From Kaiparowitsia implicata GSE-PSE-MK54-09C (lineage in GTDB: Bacteria > Cyanobacteriota > Cyanobacteriia > Elainellales > Elainellaceae), in contig JAHHHI010000006.1 of NCBI GenBank assembly GCA_019359435.1, positions 1-47,781 of the forward strand: a stretch of 47,781 bases of DNA, read 5' to 3'. The position numbers were made by a program, and so were the translations under genes. The notes under the pieces are model-generated. The model searched no databases. It saw nothing but the letters and a program-made list of their open reading frames with translations, and was not told the origin of the DNA. Of the stretch, positions 33,103-40,021 are shown piece after piece. Position 1 is the first letter of the stretch, and every line of letters begins with the position of its first letter.

Positions 33103-33366
33103 ATGCCCCCGCTAGATGCCGAAGAACAAGCGATTTTAGAGTCTGTGGAACTGGGCGAGTGGCAGCCTGTGCCGGATGTGACCCAGGAAATTGAGCGCTA
33201 TCGCACCTATGCTCAGTCTCAGGTGAATGGTTTGGCCGCAGTCAGCCTAGAATTGCCGACGAGTGATTTACAGCGATTGCAATCGTTTGCTGAAGAGTCA
33301 GGGGTATCGGTATCACTGCTGATGGCGACGGTGCTGCATCAGTTTGTGGTGAGTCGTCAGGAGTAA
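33103..33366 (+). CDS. BrnA-like antitoxin
   Basis: 87 residues. The N-terminal part ILESVELGEWQPVPD is acidic and typical of antitoxins paired with cyanobacterial BrnT; the C-terminal part LPTSDLQRLQSFAEESGVSV resembles a ribbon-helix-helix that would bind the operator. Its gene follows brnT immediately. It should neutralise the toxin and autorepress. Confidence 0.75.
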   Translation: MPPLDAEEQAILESVELGEWQPVPDVTQEIERYRTYAQSQVNGLAAVSLELPTSDLQRLQSFAEESGVSVSLLMATVLHQFVVSRQE

Positions 33367-33381
33367 ATTTAAGAGAAACTG

Positions 33382-33594
33382 ATGTCGATTAAATACGAGT
33401 TGATTATTTACTGGAGTGAGGCGGACGGAGCTTTTATTGTAGAGGTGCCTGAGCTGTCGGGATGTATGGCGGATGGGGGCAGTTATCAGGAAGCGCTAAT
33501 GAATGCAGAGGTGGTGATGCAGGAATGGATCGAAACCGCACAGGCGCTAGGCAAACCTATCCCAGAACCAAAGGGTAGATTGTTGTATGCCTGA
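33382..33594 (+). CDS. HicB family antitoxin-like protein
   Basis: 70 residues with the HicB fold pattern YELIIYWSEADGAFIVEVPE, LSGCMADGGSYQEALMNAEV and WIETAQALGKPIPEPKG. It is the short form without a C-terminal DNA-binding domain. No hicA is visible on either side, so it is an orphan. It lies 15 bp after the BrnA-like gene and may share the transcript. Confidence 0.85.
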   Translation: MSIKYELIIYWSEADGAFIVEVPELSGCMADGGSYQEALMNAEVVMQEWIETAQALGKPIPEPKGRLLYA

Positions 33595-33604
33595 TGGGGC
33601 TGGG

Positions 33605-33635
33605 TTTGGATATGTTGGAGGGGATGTTGGGATGA
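33605..33635 (+). repeat. 31-bp imperfect direct repeat, second copy
   Basis: A second version of the hsdM end, including a TGA at 33633-33635 that overlaps the ATG of the hsdS stub (33632) as ATGA. In its original place this would have been hsdM-hsdS coupling. Confidence 0.8.
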
Positions 33636-33790
33636 AATGGGCAATAGCTACTCTTGGAGAAATCGCCACAATTGAAAGGAAAGGAAAGGCATTGATGCGT
33701 CTGATATAGCTCTAGGCACAGAATTTCTGGGACTAGAACATATTCAGAGCGGTGGAGAAATTATCGGCGAATTCAATACTTTGAGAGTAA
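33632..33790 (+). pseudogene. hsdS: HsdS specificity subunit, N-terminal stub
   Basis: MKWAIATLGEIATIERKGK opens a target-recognition domain, but the frame shifts near 33680. The expected KGIDASDIALGTEFLGLEHI and QSGGEIIGEFNTLR continue in another frame. The rest of hsdS is absent. Without it the HsdM above cannot recognise a site. Confidence 0.8.
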
Positions 33791-34000
33791 CCCTCAACCT
33801 TTCTTTCACCACGCTAAACTTCTCTCGAACTCACGCTTTTGATAGATGTGCCCACTGCAATGAGTTTTGCTCGAAGCCCTATCAATGGTTGACAAATAAC
33901 GTCTAAATTCTTGCATTGCAATCTCCATAGAAAGAAAAGCTGCTGGCTCCTGGGGGGAGTCCGCAGCAAAAACTTGTTTGACCTCTAACCTTCGTTAGCC
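33791..34000. other. Intergenic stretch with repeat copy 2
   Basis: No gene is seen. The right part (from 33963) belongs to the 106-bp repeat shared with 29858-29963. The rest is A/T-rich and featureless. Confidence 0.5.
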
Positions 34001-34068
34001 TTACTGATAGCAAGTTCGAAGTTCCAAGCCTATTAATTGAGCGTTTTGAATCGTTATGCTAACGATTA
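33963..34068. repeat. 106-bp dispersed repeat, copy 2
   Basis: It matches 29858-29963. It covers the end of the gene at 34001 and about 38 bp downstream. The same downstream flank (GCAGCAAAAACTTGTTTGAC) in both copies shows that a larger block was duplicated, not only the gene. Confidence 0.85.
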
Positions 34069-34405
34069 TTAAATCGGGATATTCATGCCCCAGGAACATC
34101 CTGTAACGGCCATCGGGAAGATTAGCAAAACGGGTACCCAGCACTCGAAGTGGAACAGGGTTTGCCAAAGCCCATGAACCAGGCCGAAGCCCTCCAGCAT
34201 GGTTGAGAATATCGGCTAAAAATTCACGAGACATCTTTTCTTCTGGACTGTGCTGGCGGAGACACTCGCTCAGAGAAGGCACCTCAGTAATCAATTCACT
34301 TGAAGCGCTTAAGGCACTCGCGTCTCGATCGTCTAATGGAAATACTAGGAAAATCCAACCCGAAGCCAAACCACCAATCAAGAGACCAACAAGGATAGGT
34401 TTCAT
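34001..34405 (-). CDS. Hypothetical membrane-anchored protein
   Basis: From ATG 34405 the protein has 134 residues and begins MKPILVGLLIGGLASGWIFL, a signal anchor or signal peptide. The exported part contains SLSECLRQHSPEEKMSREFL and ends IIVSITIQNAQLIGLELRTC. A frame from 34429 would add eight residues. No family is recognised. The 3' end also exists as a decayed copy at 29896-29963. Confidence 0.6.
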   Translation of the reverse strand: MKPILVGLLIGGLASGWIFLVFPLDDRDASALSASSELITEVPSLSECLRQHSPEEKMSREFLADILNHAGGLRPGSWALANPVPLRVLGTRFANLPDGRYRMFLGHEYPDLIIVSITIQNAQLIGLELRTCYQ

Positions 34406-34429
34406 TTTTTTGCTCCGAAGAATCTCCAT

Positions 34430-34576
34430 CCAGGGAATCGATAAAATATTTTGAACTTTTGCTTGTTGATGAATGAAGAGAGAAAACGTCTGTCATCTAT
34501 CAGCCTGAATTGCTTTAGCGAGGAGATATTTTCGTTCAGGAATAGACAGGGTTGTTCACTAAGCAAAGATGAACTA
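34430..34576. other. Short intergenic region before the IS630
   Basis: Overlapping short frames on both strands look accidental. The left target TA of the IS lies at 34575-34576. Confidence 0.4.
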
Positions 34577-34605
34577 GTACTCGACGGCATAAATAAAGCG
34601 CATAT

Positions 34606-35232
34606 TCATGAGGTTAGGGGTTTGCCCTTGTAAGTCCACTTAAAGGGCTTAGCCATGGTGCGGTTGAAGTACTCAATAAAGGCGAGGATTTTGGCTTTGA
34701 GGTCAGCTTGGCTGGTAAAGTTGCCCCGACGCAGCACCTTGCGCAGCAGGATGCTGAACCAGATTTCAATTTGATTGAGCCAGGAGCAATGCTTGGGGGT
34801 GAAGTGCACGACTAGGCGATGGTCTGGGTTCCGCAGAAACGCGGTGCGAGTGGCCATCGACTGCAAGATGCCAGAGTTGCCCTTTTGTCCCAGTTCGATA
34901 GGCTCCGGCTCAAGGGCAGCGACCAGGCGTACCACGGCCTCAGACTGATGGGTATTGAGACAGTCCATCACCAGATGGAGTTTGGGTACGTTGGGATGCT
35001 GGGCTATCAAAGCGCTCAGGTGAGCCAACAAATCGGCTTCGGTGCGGGTGTCACCGACACTGGCCTGCTCGATGTGTCCAGTGGCTACATTGAAGGAGGC
35101 AATCAGGCTTTGGGTGCCATGGCGGATATACTCGAACTCGGCTTTCTCTGGTCGCCCGGGCTTCATCGGCAGGTTTGGCATGGTGCGCTCTAGGGCTTGA
35201 ATCCCCGTCATTTCGTCCAGGCTAATCGTCAC
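34606..35232 (-). CDS. IS630 transposase, DDE half (orfB)
   Basis: 208 codons: TISLDEMTGIQALERTMPN (first Asp of the DDE triad in the SLDE motif), KLHLVMDCLNTHQSE (second Asp) and HFTPKHCSWLNQIEIWFSIL (Glu in NQIE). The catalytic triad is complete. It overlaps the upstream frame by four bases, but the in-phase fusion needs a -1 shift further upstream at the C8 run near 35311-35318. ATG use at 35232 is less likely than frameshifting. Confidence 0.85.
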   Translation of the reverse strand: MTISLDEMTGIQALERTMPNLPMKPGRPEKAEFEYIRHGTQSLIASFNVATGHIEQASVGDTRTEADLLAHLSALIAQHPNVPKLHLVMDCLNTHQSEAVVRLVAALEPEPIELGQKGNSGILQSMATRTAFLRNPDHRLVVHFTPKHCSWLNQIEIWFSILLRKVLRRGNFTSQADLKAKILAFIEYFNRTMAKPFKWTYKGKPLTS

Positions 35233-35837
35233 CGCTCCCTGTGCTGCTCGCTCAATGGCCTGCTCGTAGACAGCGCAGATGTCGGTGACTTTGGCGGCAA
35301 ACTCGCCGTCGGGGGGGGATGGAGCCAGTAGCGGCTCTGGTGCGGCTTCAACTCGGCTTCGGCCAGCAATCGCCCCACATGGCGTTCACTAATCTGCTCC
35401 ACAATCCCCTGCTTCACCATCTCATCGGCCAGTTCCCGAGGGCTCCAATGGCTGATAGGGCGTCCATATTGCTCCGGCGGTGCACAGGCTAGGGCATAGA
35501 GTTGAGTGATTTGCTCCAAGCTAAAGGTGGCGGGTGCTCCCGGTCGGGGTGCATCCCGCAGCCGCTCAACCACTGGAATCCCCCGGCCACTGACCTCAAG
35601 CCAGCGCCGCCGCCACAGCCGACTCATGTCTTTACTGATACCCAACTCCCGCGAGATTTGGCCATGGCTTTCCCCCCGGCTCGCCCGCAGAATGATCCGC
35701 GCCCGCAGCGCGATCTGCTGAGCCGTGCTCGGGCGTCGAGCCAAGATCTCAAGGTCTGTCTGTTCTGACGCGGTTAAGATGATGGGGGCCGCTGCCAATC
35801 GGGGCATGGGAGTGTCCTGTTCCGCCCTACCCCTCAA
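35229..35837 (-). CDS. IS630 transposase, helix-turn-helix half (orfA)
   Basis: 202 codons. It has two HTH modules: STAQQIALRARIILRASRGE then HGQISRELGISKDMSRLWRR, and EQISERHVGRLLAEAELKPH near residue 160. After SRYWLHPPP the frame runs over eight C residues and leaves the family; the continuing family sequence DGEFAAKVTDICAVYEQ is in the -1 frame. This is a plausible programmed slippage site. Confidence 0.85.
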   Translation of the reverse strand: MRGRAEQDTPMPRLAAAPIILTASEQTDLEILARRPSTAQQIALRARIILRASRGESHGQISRELGISKDMSRLWRRRWLEVSGRGIPVVERLRDAPRPGAPATFSLEQITQLYALACAPPEQYGRPISHWSPRELADEMVKQGIVEQISERHVGRLLAEAELKPHQSRYWLHPPPTASLPPKSPTSALSTSRPLSEQHRER

Positions 35838-35875
35838 TGGTAGGCATTTCTCTGCCAGCCGGTACTAGTTAATAG

Positions 35876-35950
35876 TTTAGAGCAGAAAGCATAAAAACCA
35901 AATGCTTTTGTGCTTTTTTGCTCTAAGTTGTCAGTCAAAACTTGCTCTAA
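35876..35950. promoter_or_regulatory. Three TTAGAGCA/TTGCTCTAA copies
   Basis: TTTAGAGCA (35876-35884) and two inverted copies TTGCTCTAA (35918-35926, 35942-35950) lie upstream of the small gene at 35992. Spacing and repetition suggest a protein-binding region, perhaps autoregulatory. The first copy lies right beside the IS630 end. Confidence 0.45.
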
Positions 35951-35991
35951 AAACGTGCCAAAATATATCGTCCATCGCTTTTTGCTGTGCC

Positions 35992-36195
35992 GTGCCAGAA
36001 GACCGCTCGTACTATCGTGCTTACCTGCCCACCGATTTATATCGGCTCTTGGAGCAAATTGGAGCGCTTCATGAGCCTTCCCTCGACAAATCTGAGATGG
36101 CTAGGCTTGCATTCACGATGTGGGTCAATTCACCTGAGATAGCGAAACTCATTGAGTATCACAAGCTCAAGCAGTACGAAGGCAACACCGATTAG
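35992..36195 (+). CDS. Small hypothetical protein next to the protelomerase-like gene
   Basis: From GTG 35992: 67 residues, VPEDRSYYRAYLPTDLYRLL followed by EQIGALHEPSLDKSEMARLA and FTMWVNSPEIAKLIEYHK. The frame is open back to 35902, but the upstream part does not look coding. It may be a small DNA-binding or regulatory protein. It converges with the leftward protelomerase-like gene, overlapping its stop by four bases. Confidence 0.45.
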   Translation: MPEDRSYYRAYLPTDLYRLLEQIGALHEPSLDKSEMARLAFTMWVNSPEIAKLIEYHKLKQYEGNTD

Positions 36196-38060
36196 CGAAT
36201 CAGCTTCACAGACTCGGCAATGGGCTTCTCGTGCCGTTTGTTATGGCGTTTCGACAGCCCATGCTTCTGGTGATGGGCCTCAATTTCTTCTGACATCACT
36301 TCGACCGCTGCTTTCACTTTGGACTGAGTTCCAGCCCCAATCGACCGTGCAAGTGTCATTACCGATAGGCCGTTGATAGCCCACATGTCGTTTATCGATT
36401 GTGCTTGCTCGTTGTGGTGGATGATTGAGCGAATCACACGAACCAAGCGCGGATCGATATCTGCTGCAGCTGATGGCAACGCAGGTTGTGCAGCCCCATC
36501 AGAACCATTATTGAAAGTATTTTGTTGTGTGTCTGCAGCTTCGACTGACTCATCTTCAACTGGCTTATCTTCAACTGGCTTATCTTCAACTGGCTTATCT
36601 TCGACTGGCTCAGCCTTGACTGACTCAACGGCCCGAGGAGCTTCAGCCGGAACCCCTAACAATTGCCGCATCGCTTCTAGCTTTTGGCAAGCGTCGTCTC
36701 GCTCCTGGCGCATGGCATCTAGAGCCTCGTGATCGGGCTCAACCTGCACACGCAGCTTGCCAACTAAGCCACCCATCTGTTTAACCAACTCATCTAGTTG
36801 AGCAATAGAAGATCCACTTGGCTCAGCTTGTGGCTCGGCCTGTGGGCTTAGATCTTCTCCGGCTCGGGAATTAATTAACTTTTCAATAACTGCAGCAAAG
36901 ACCGAATCAAATAGAGATTGATATCCATCCTCGGCTAATACCGGAATCTCTAGTAGAGAGGCACAGAGCCGCAACATTTCAACATCCACCTTCAACCGCT
37001 TAAAATCACCGCTGCGGGAAGATCCTGAACTGTTTGAGCTGGCATCCTGCAATGCAGACTTTGCATTGGAGAGTGTTTGATTGCTGATTCCCCCGTCTAC
37101 CACTTGATTACTCCTGAAATCCTCAAGAACTTCTACGCTCTGCCAATCGAGCCGAATCCCCTTACGAATTGCGCCATCGTCATCGACGATAAAATATCCT
37201 CTGTAATGGCGATCTGCTGCAATTTGCCGCCTCTCTGCTAAAGATAAATCTGTATGCCCAGAAAAATGACCTTGAATGTGAGATCGATACTCAACTTCAT
37301 CGACTTGTAAGGGGCAGTAGAAATATACCGCGATCGCTGCATACAATTTTCGCAGCATCTGAGCATGAACTCGCTCACGCCCTTTCACAGGCGGCAATAG
37401 ATCACCAAAACCTCGATCAACCGCAGCACCAATTTGCCCGGATAGAGTGCCATTAACAGCTTCAATAGACATGGACTCGGTTGGGCAAATTTTGCGAAGT
37501 TTGTCTAATGCTGTAAGAACTGTGGTCGCTTCTGTCAAGGAAGGAACCTCAAATGCCAGTTCAACGGGTTCACCTCGACGTTTGAGTGCACCTCGAAAGA
37601 TGACTGAGAACGAGCTTTTTGGCTCAAGTCGAGCCGTTTTCAGTATTTCTGTACTGCGCCTACCAGTCAACAGCATTAGCCCAGCAGCAATATCAGCCCA
37701 TTCTCGGCTCAAGAGTAGATTCGTCGCCCGATAAACTAGGGCATTTACAGTTTTGGGAGTCAACGGAATCAATGCCTCGTTTTGCTCAGCAACAGTAGCC
37801 GCTGTACCACGATTCACTTCAATCCATTCCTCGGTTGTGAAGTTGAGATATTCGAGTACCGGGTGAGCCTCTCCAAAACGCTCCTTCACAGCCTTACGGC
37901 TCTGGGTCATTGCGTTCTTTTGCTGAGCTACCGTTTTCAGACCCCGCTCCACCCATTGAGAGCGAAGCAGTTCGGACTGAATCCGCAAATTTTCATCCGA
38001 GTCATCTTCCAAAATATTTTTGGAAAACACCTCAAACATCGGAACTAGCCAATGCAGCAT
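36192..38060 (-). CDS. Telomere resolvase (protelomerase)-like tyrosine recombinase
   Basis: 622 residues. Residues ~100-300 follow the catalytic pattern of telomere resolvases: LMLLTGRRSTEILKTARLEP (R134/R135), VIFRGALKRRGEPVELAFEV (K160), VHAQMLRKLYAAIAVYF (R237), IQGHFSGH (H265) and AADRHYRGYFIVD (candidate nucleophile Y286). A helical N-terminal part and a C-terminal tail with four PVED(K/E) units (about 495-515) and a basic end complete it. A strong GGAGG site lies five bases before ATG 38060. Protelomerases cut palindromic sites and seal hairpin ends of linear replicons. The motif spacing between H and Y is wider than in known enzymes, so a related recombinase is possible. Confidence 0.65.
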   Translation of the reverse strand: MLHWLVPMFEVFSKNILEDDSDENLRIQSELLRSQWVERGLKTVAQQKNAMTQSRKAVKERFGEAHPVLEYLNFTTEEWIEVNRGTAATVAEQNEALIPLTPKTVNALVYRATNLLLSREWADIAAGLMLLTGRRSTEILKTARLEPKSSFSVIFRGALKRRGEPVELAFEVPSLTEATTVLTALDKLRKICPTESMSIEAVNGTLSGQIGAAVDRGFGDLLPPVKGRERVHAQMLRKLYAAIAVYFYCPLQVDEVEYRSHIQGHFSGHTDLSLAERRQIAADRHYRGYFIVDDDGAIRKGIRLDWQSVEVLEDFRSNQVVDGGISNQTLSNAKSALQDASSNSSGSSRSGDFKRLKVDVEMLRLCASLLEIPVLAEDGYQSLFDSVFAAVIEKLINSRAGEDLSPQAEPQAEPSGSSIAQLDELVKQMGGLVGKLRVQVEPDHEALDAMRQERDDACQKLEAMRQLLGVPAEAPRAVESVKAEPVEDKPVEDKPVEDKPVEDESVEAADTQQNTFNNGSDGAAQPALPSAAADIDPRLVRVIRSIIHHNEQAQSINDMWAINGLSVMTLARSIGAGTQSKVKAAVEVMSEEIEAHHQKHGLSKRHNKRHEKPIAESVKLIR

Positions 38061-38152
38061 ATCGACCTCCTACTGCAGTAAGTTTACTCACATCTATTCA
38101 TTCCACCCAACCCTAGTGACTTACCCACTTGATGAGGTAAACATAGTGGCGA
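38061..38152. other. Upstream region of the protelomerase-like gene
   Basis: It contains the ribosome-binding site and a 10-bp palindrome TACTGCAGTA just upstream (38070-38079). Nothing else is evident. Confidence 0.4.
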
Positions 38153-38344
38153 TTATCTTTGCTGCCCTGTGCCATCGCCGCCTTCCTGGTACAAATTTTC
38201 TGCTGCCCTCTTCGCTGCGTTAGCGGCAGCATCCGCGACAACATAGACAACATAATCAATCTGCGTTCGTGCGCCTTGGTCATCTGGGCTGGGCTGTTTG
38301 GCTTGCCGAATTGGCGACCCGTAATACCCAGTCACAGTGATAAT
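38153..38344 (-). pseudogene. Fused parA-start / partner-gene remnant, left copy
   Basis: The frame encodes RIITVTGY (start of the small ParA) joined directly to YGSPIRQAKQPSPDDQ (start of its partner), then an unrelated tail ending GDGTGQQR. All of parA between codon 9 and the partner gene is missing. The ATG is lost; a GTG at 38335 is the only start. It is a relic of a former partition copy. Confidence 0.6.
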
Positions 38345-38350
38345 TCTTGT

Positions 38351-38398
38351 CTGGCCATCTGGCTATCTGGCCATTTGGTTATCTGGTTATCTGGTTAG
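38351..38398. repeat. Six tandem 8-bp repeats (centromere-like), left array
   Basis: Units CTGGCCAT, CTGGCTAT, CTGGCCAT, TTGGTTAT, CTGGTTAT, CTGGTTAG follow each other without gap, then the inverted form AGATAACCAGAT. Similar arrays occur before the functional parA (39974) and the right copy (40984). Tandem short repeats upstream of parA are typical centromeres of type Ib partition systems. Confidence 0.75.
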
Positions 38399-39241
38399 GC
38401 AGATAACCAGATTTTACTACCAGGAAGCTGATTTGGGTCTGTTTTTTGATGAGGAGCTTTATCTGGTTGTCTGGTTAGGCAGATAGCCAGATTCTGGCGT
38501 TAAGTGGCTGAATGTGGATCTCTTTTGTGCGATCGGGCAAGGCTTGGGACCTAGGATGATGGCTCTGACTTAGGGAGGCTTACTCTCTAGGGCAGATTGG
38601 GTGTCATTAATCCAGTATTGGAACGTCTGAGTGTAGGGTGTTCAGGGCCGAGTTAGGCCAGGTAAAAGGGTCAAGCTTGCAGCCGTGGGGTTAGGGCTTC
38701 GCGGTAGCGGCTCTGGTTGTGGCGTAATGCTCCAAAATTGAACAAACTACTGCCGACATTGGGATGCTCGTCCCTTACTCGATTGCTCTGGTCATCGCCA
38801 CATAGAGTAACTGGGCCTCATCAGCCACATCGTTATAGTGGCTCGGTCATGCGAGAGGCGCAGCAGCTGTAGGAGAGGATAAGAGTGGACATGGTCTAAA
38901 ACCCTTTGACTGCTTTCAGTGTGCCTTCGGGACAGGGGCTCTCTGGATATCCAGAAAGCTCCCCTCCCCAAAGGGCTCCTCTCCTTCAGCAGTGGGTTAA
39001 TTTGCTAAAAGAGGGGGAGGATCTCTCATTATTCATTGTCGATCGCTTTGCATCTCAAGGCCAGCAATCTGGTTATCTGGTCGTCTGGTCATCTGGTAAA
39101 CCAAACTTCTGGGTCAGCGCCTCCACCATTACATCGGTCATGGTAACGTCTTGGATTTTGGCTTGAATGGCCCAGTGTCTTCTTAAAGACTCAGGTACCT
39201 TGACACAGAGGTTCACTTGCTTCTCTTTAACCTGGTCGCCG
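38391..39241. repeat. 851-bp direct repeat, left copy
   Basis: The sequence is the same as 40014-40864 (offset 1623) wherever I compared it, including every block of the long non-coding part. It covers the non-coding region 38500-39070 and the 3' part of the partner gene. Together the two copies bracket parA. The near identity indicates recent duplication or ongoing recombination. Confidence 0.9.
38400..39072. other. Non-coding stretch downstream of the partition genes
   Basis: About 670 bp without a convincing gene. It holds a second set of 8-bp repeats (around 38463-38485) and a structured segment with GGGGCTCTCTGGAT and ATCCAGAAAGCTCCCC (38936-38967) that folds into a long imperfect hairpin. 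A plus-strand frame from 38906 overlaps the partner gene antisense and is probably not coding. A small RNA is possible. Confidence 0.5.
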
Positions 39242-39381
39242 GGTTCCGGCTTACCAGTAATCTGGTTATCTGGTTTGCTGGTTATTTGATTATCTGGTCT
39301 ACCAGCAATCTGGCCATCTGGTCTGGGCTGTTTAGCTTGCCGAATTAGCGACCCATACTTTCCGCCCTGCTGCTCAGCCAT
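39073..39381 (-). CDS. Ribbon-helix-helix partner of the small ParA (ParG/ParB-type)
   Basis: 102 residues. The C-terminal half VNLCVKVPESLRRHWAIQAK then IQDVTMTDVMVEALTQKF is a ribbon-helix-helix DNA-binding domain. The N-terminal half is a flexible linker with near-repeats PDNQITSK and PDNQITGK, which arise because the 8-bp centromere-like repeats continue inside the gene (39262-39325). Its start overlaps the end of parA by eight bases. It should bind the repeats and stimulate ParA. Confidence 0.8.
   Translation of the reverse strand: MAEQQGGKYGSLIRQAKQPRPDGQIAGRPDNQITSKPDNQITGKPEPGDQVKEKQVNLCVKVPESLRRHWAIQAKIQDVTMTDVMVEALTQKFGLPDDQTTR
39262..39325. repeat. Eight 8-bp units inside the partner gene
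   Basis: CTGGTTAT, CTGGTTTG, CTGGTTAT, TTGATTAT, CTGGTCTA, CCAGCAAT, CTGGCCAT, CTGGTCTG form a gapless array with the same 8-bp period as the upstream arrays. Another four units overlap the gene's stop (39069-39100). The coding DNA thus also looks like centromere DNA. Confidence 0.75.
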
Positions 39382-39973
39382 TGCCTAGTACCTCCAAGAT
39401 TTCTTTGCCTAATGCCTCATAGTCGAGCCAGCCCATGCGATCGCGCCCGGTGAGCGCCGACACTGGCACCCCCGCAAGAGCAGCCTTTTGAAAGCCTGCT
39501 GCACGGCGAATCATGGTTTTGAATACCGGCAACCCGTTATCGCTCAGCTCGGCCCGCATCGTCTCGCCCTCATGGCTGGGTTTGGGCGGAACGATGGTGA
39601 GTAGAGCCCGGTAAGTGGCATTGCCTAGGTCGCTGGCCGTTTGCAGCATAGGCTCTAGGGAGACCACGTCGGGCACCGTAGGAAGGATCAGTAAATCGGC
39701 ACCATCGGCCAATTCTTTGAGGTCGGATGAGTCAGGGCGGGCGGGGGTATCAATCACGACGAAGTCACGGCCTTGAACTACCTTCATGGCTTTTCGCTCA
39801 TCGGCTACTAAGAACGGCAGCTGGCCACGATCGCTCCATGCGATCGCGGTGCGGTTGGGGTCGCCATCCACCAGCACCACATCTCCCAGGCGACTAAAGT
39901 AGGTCGCAACGTGGATCGCTGTCATGGATTTACCGCAGCCTCCCTTGTACCCAGTCACAGTAATAATTTTCAT
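39374..39973 (-). CDS. parA: Small ParA-family partition ATPase (type Ib)
   Basis: 199 residues with canonical deviant Walker A GYKGGCGKSMTA (about 8-19), VVLVDGDPNRTAIAW and FVVIDTPARPDSSDL (Walker B). Its length is that of ParF/type Ib ATPases without HTH. It lies behind an 8-bp repeat array that starts right at the ATG and before an overlapping ribbon-helix-helix gene. It is unrelated to the larger ParA at 22724. It is the only complete copy of the three partition relics here. Confidence 0.92.
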   Translation of the reverse strand: MKIITVTGYKGGCGKSMTAIHVATYFSRLGDVVLVDGDPNRTAIAWSDRGQLPFLVADERKAMKVVQGRDFVVIDTPARPDSSDLKELADGADLLILPTVPDVVSLEPMLQTASDLGNATYRALLTIVPPKPSHEGETMRAELSDNGLPVFKTMIRRAAGFQKAALAGVPVSALTGRDRMGWLDYEALGKEILEVLGNG

Positions 39974-40021
39974 CTGGCCATTTGGTTATCTGGTTATCTG
40001 GTTGTCTTGTCTACTGGTTAG
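39974..40021. repeat. Six 8-bp repeats upstream of parA (centromere and operator)
   Basis: CTGGCCAT, TTGGTTAT, CTGGTTAT, CTGGTTGT, CTTGTCTA and CTGGTTAG lie immediately upstream of the parA start codon. The array probably serves as parS and as operator for autorepression by the ribbon-helix-helix partner. Confidence 0.8.

Larger units (their letters stand above)
34577..35865. mobile_element. IS630 family insertion sequence
   Basis: The element is 1289 bp and flanked by TA dinucleotides (34575-34576 and 35866-35867), the target duplication of the IS630/Tc1 group. Ends GTACTCGACGGCATAAAT and the inverted GTACCGGCTGGCAGAGA are partly matching terminal repeats. It carries two overlapping leftward frames for the transposase. 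Confidence 0.8.

Noticed and set aside
38906-39166. Plus-strand 86-codon frame, also at 40529-40789
   Set aside because: Identical only because it lies in the 851-bp repeat; half of it is antisense to the ribbon-helix-helix gene, and no ribosome-binding site or family is seen.
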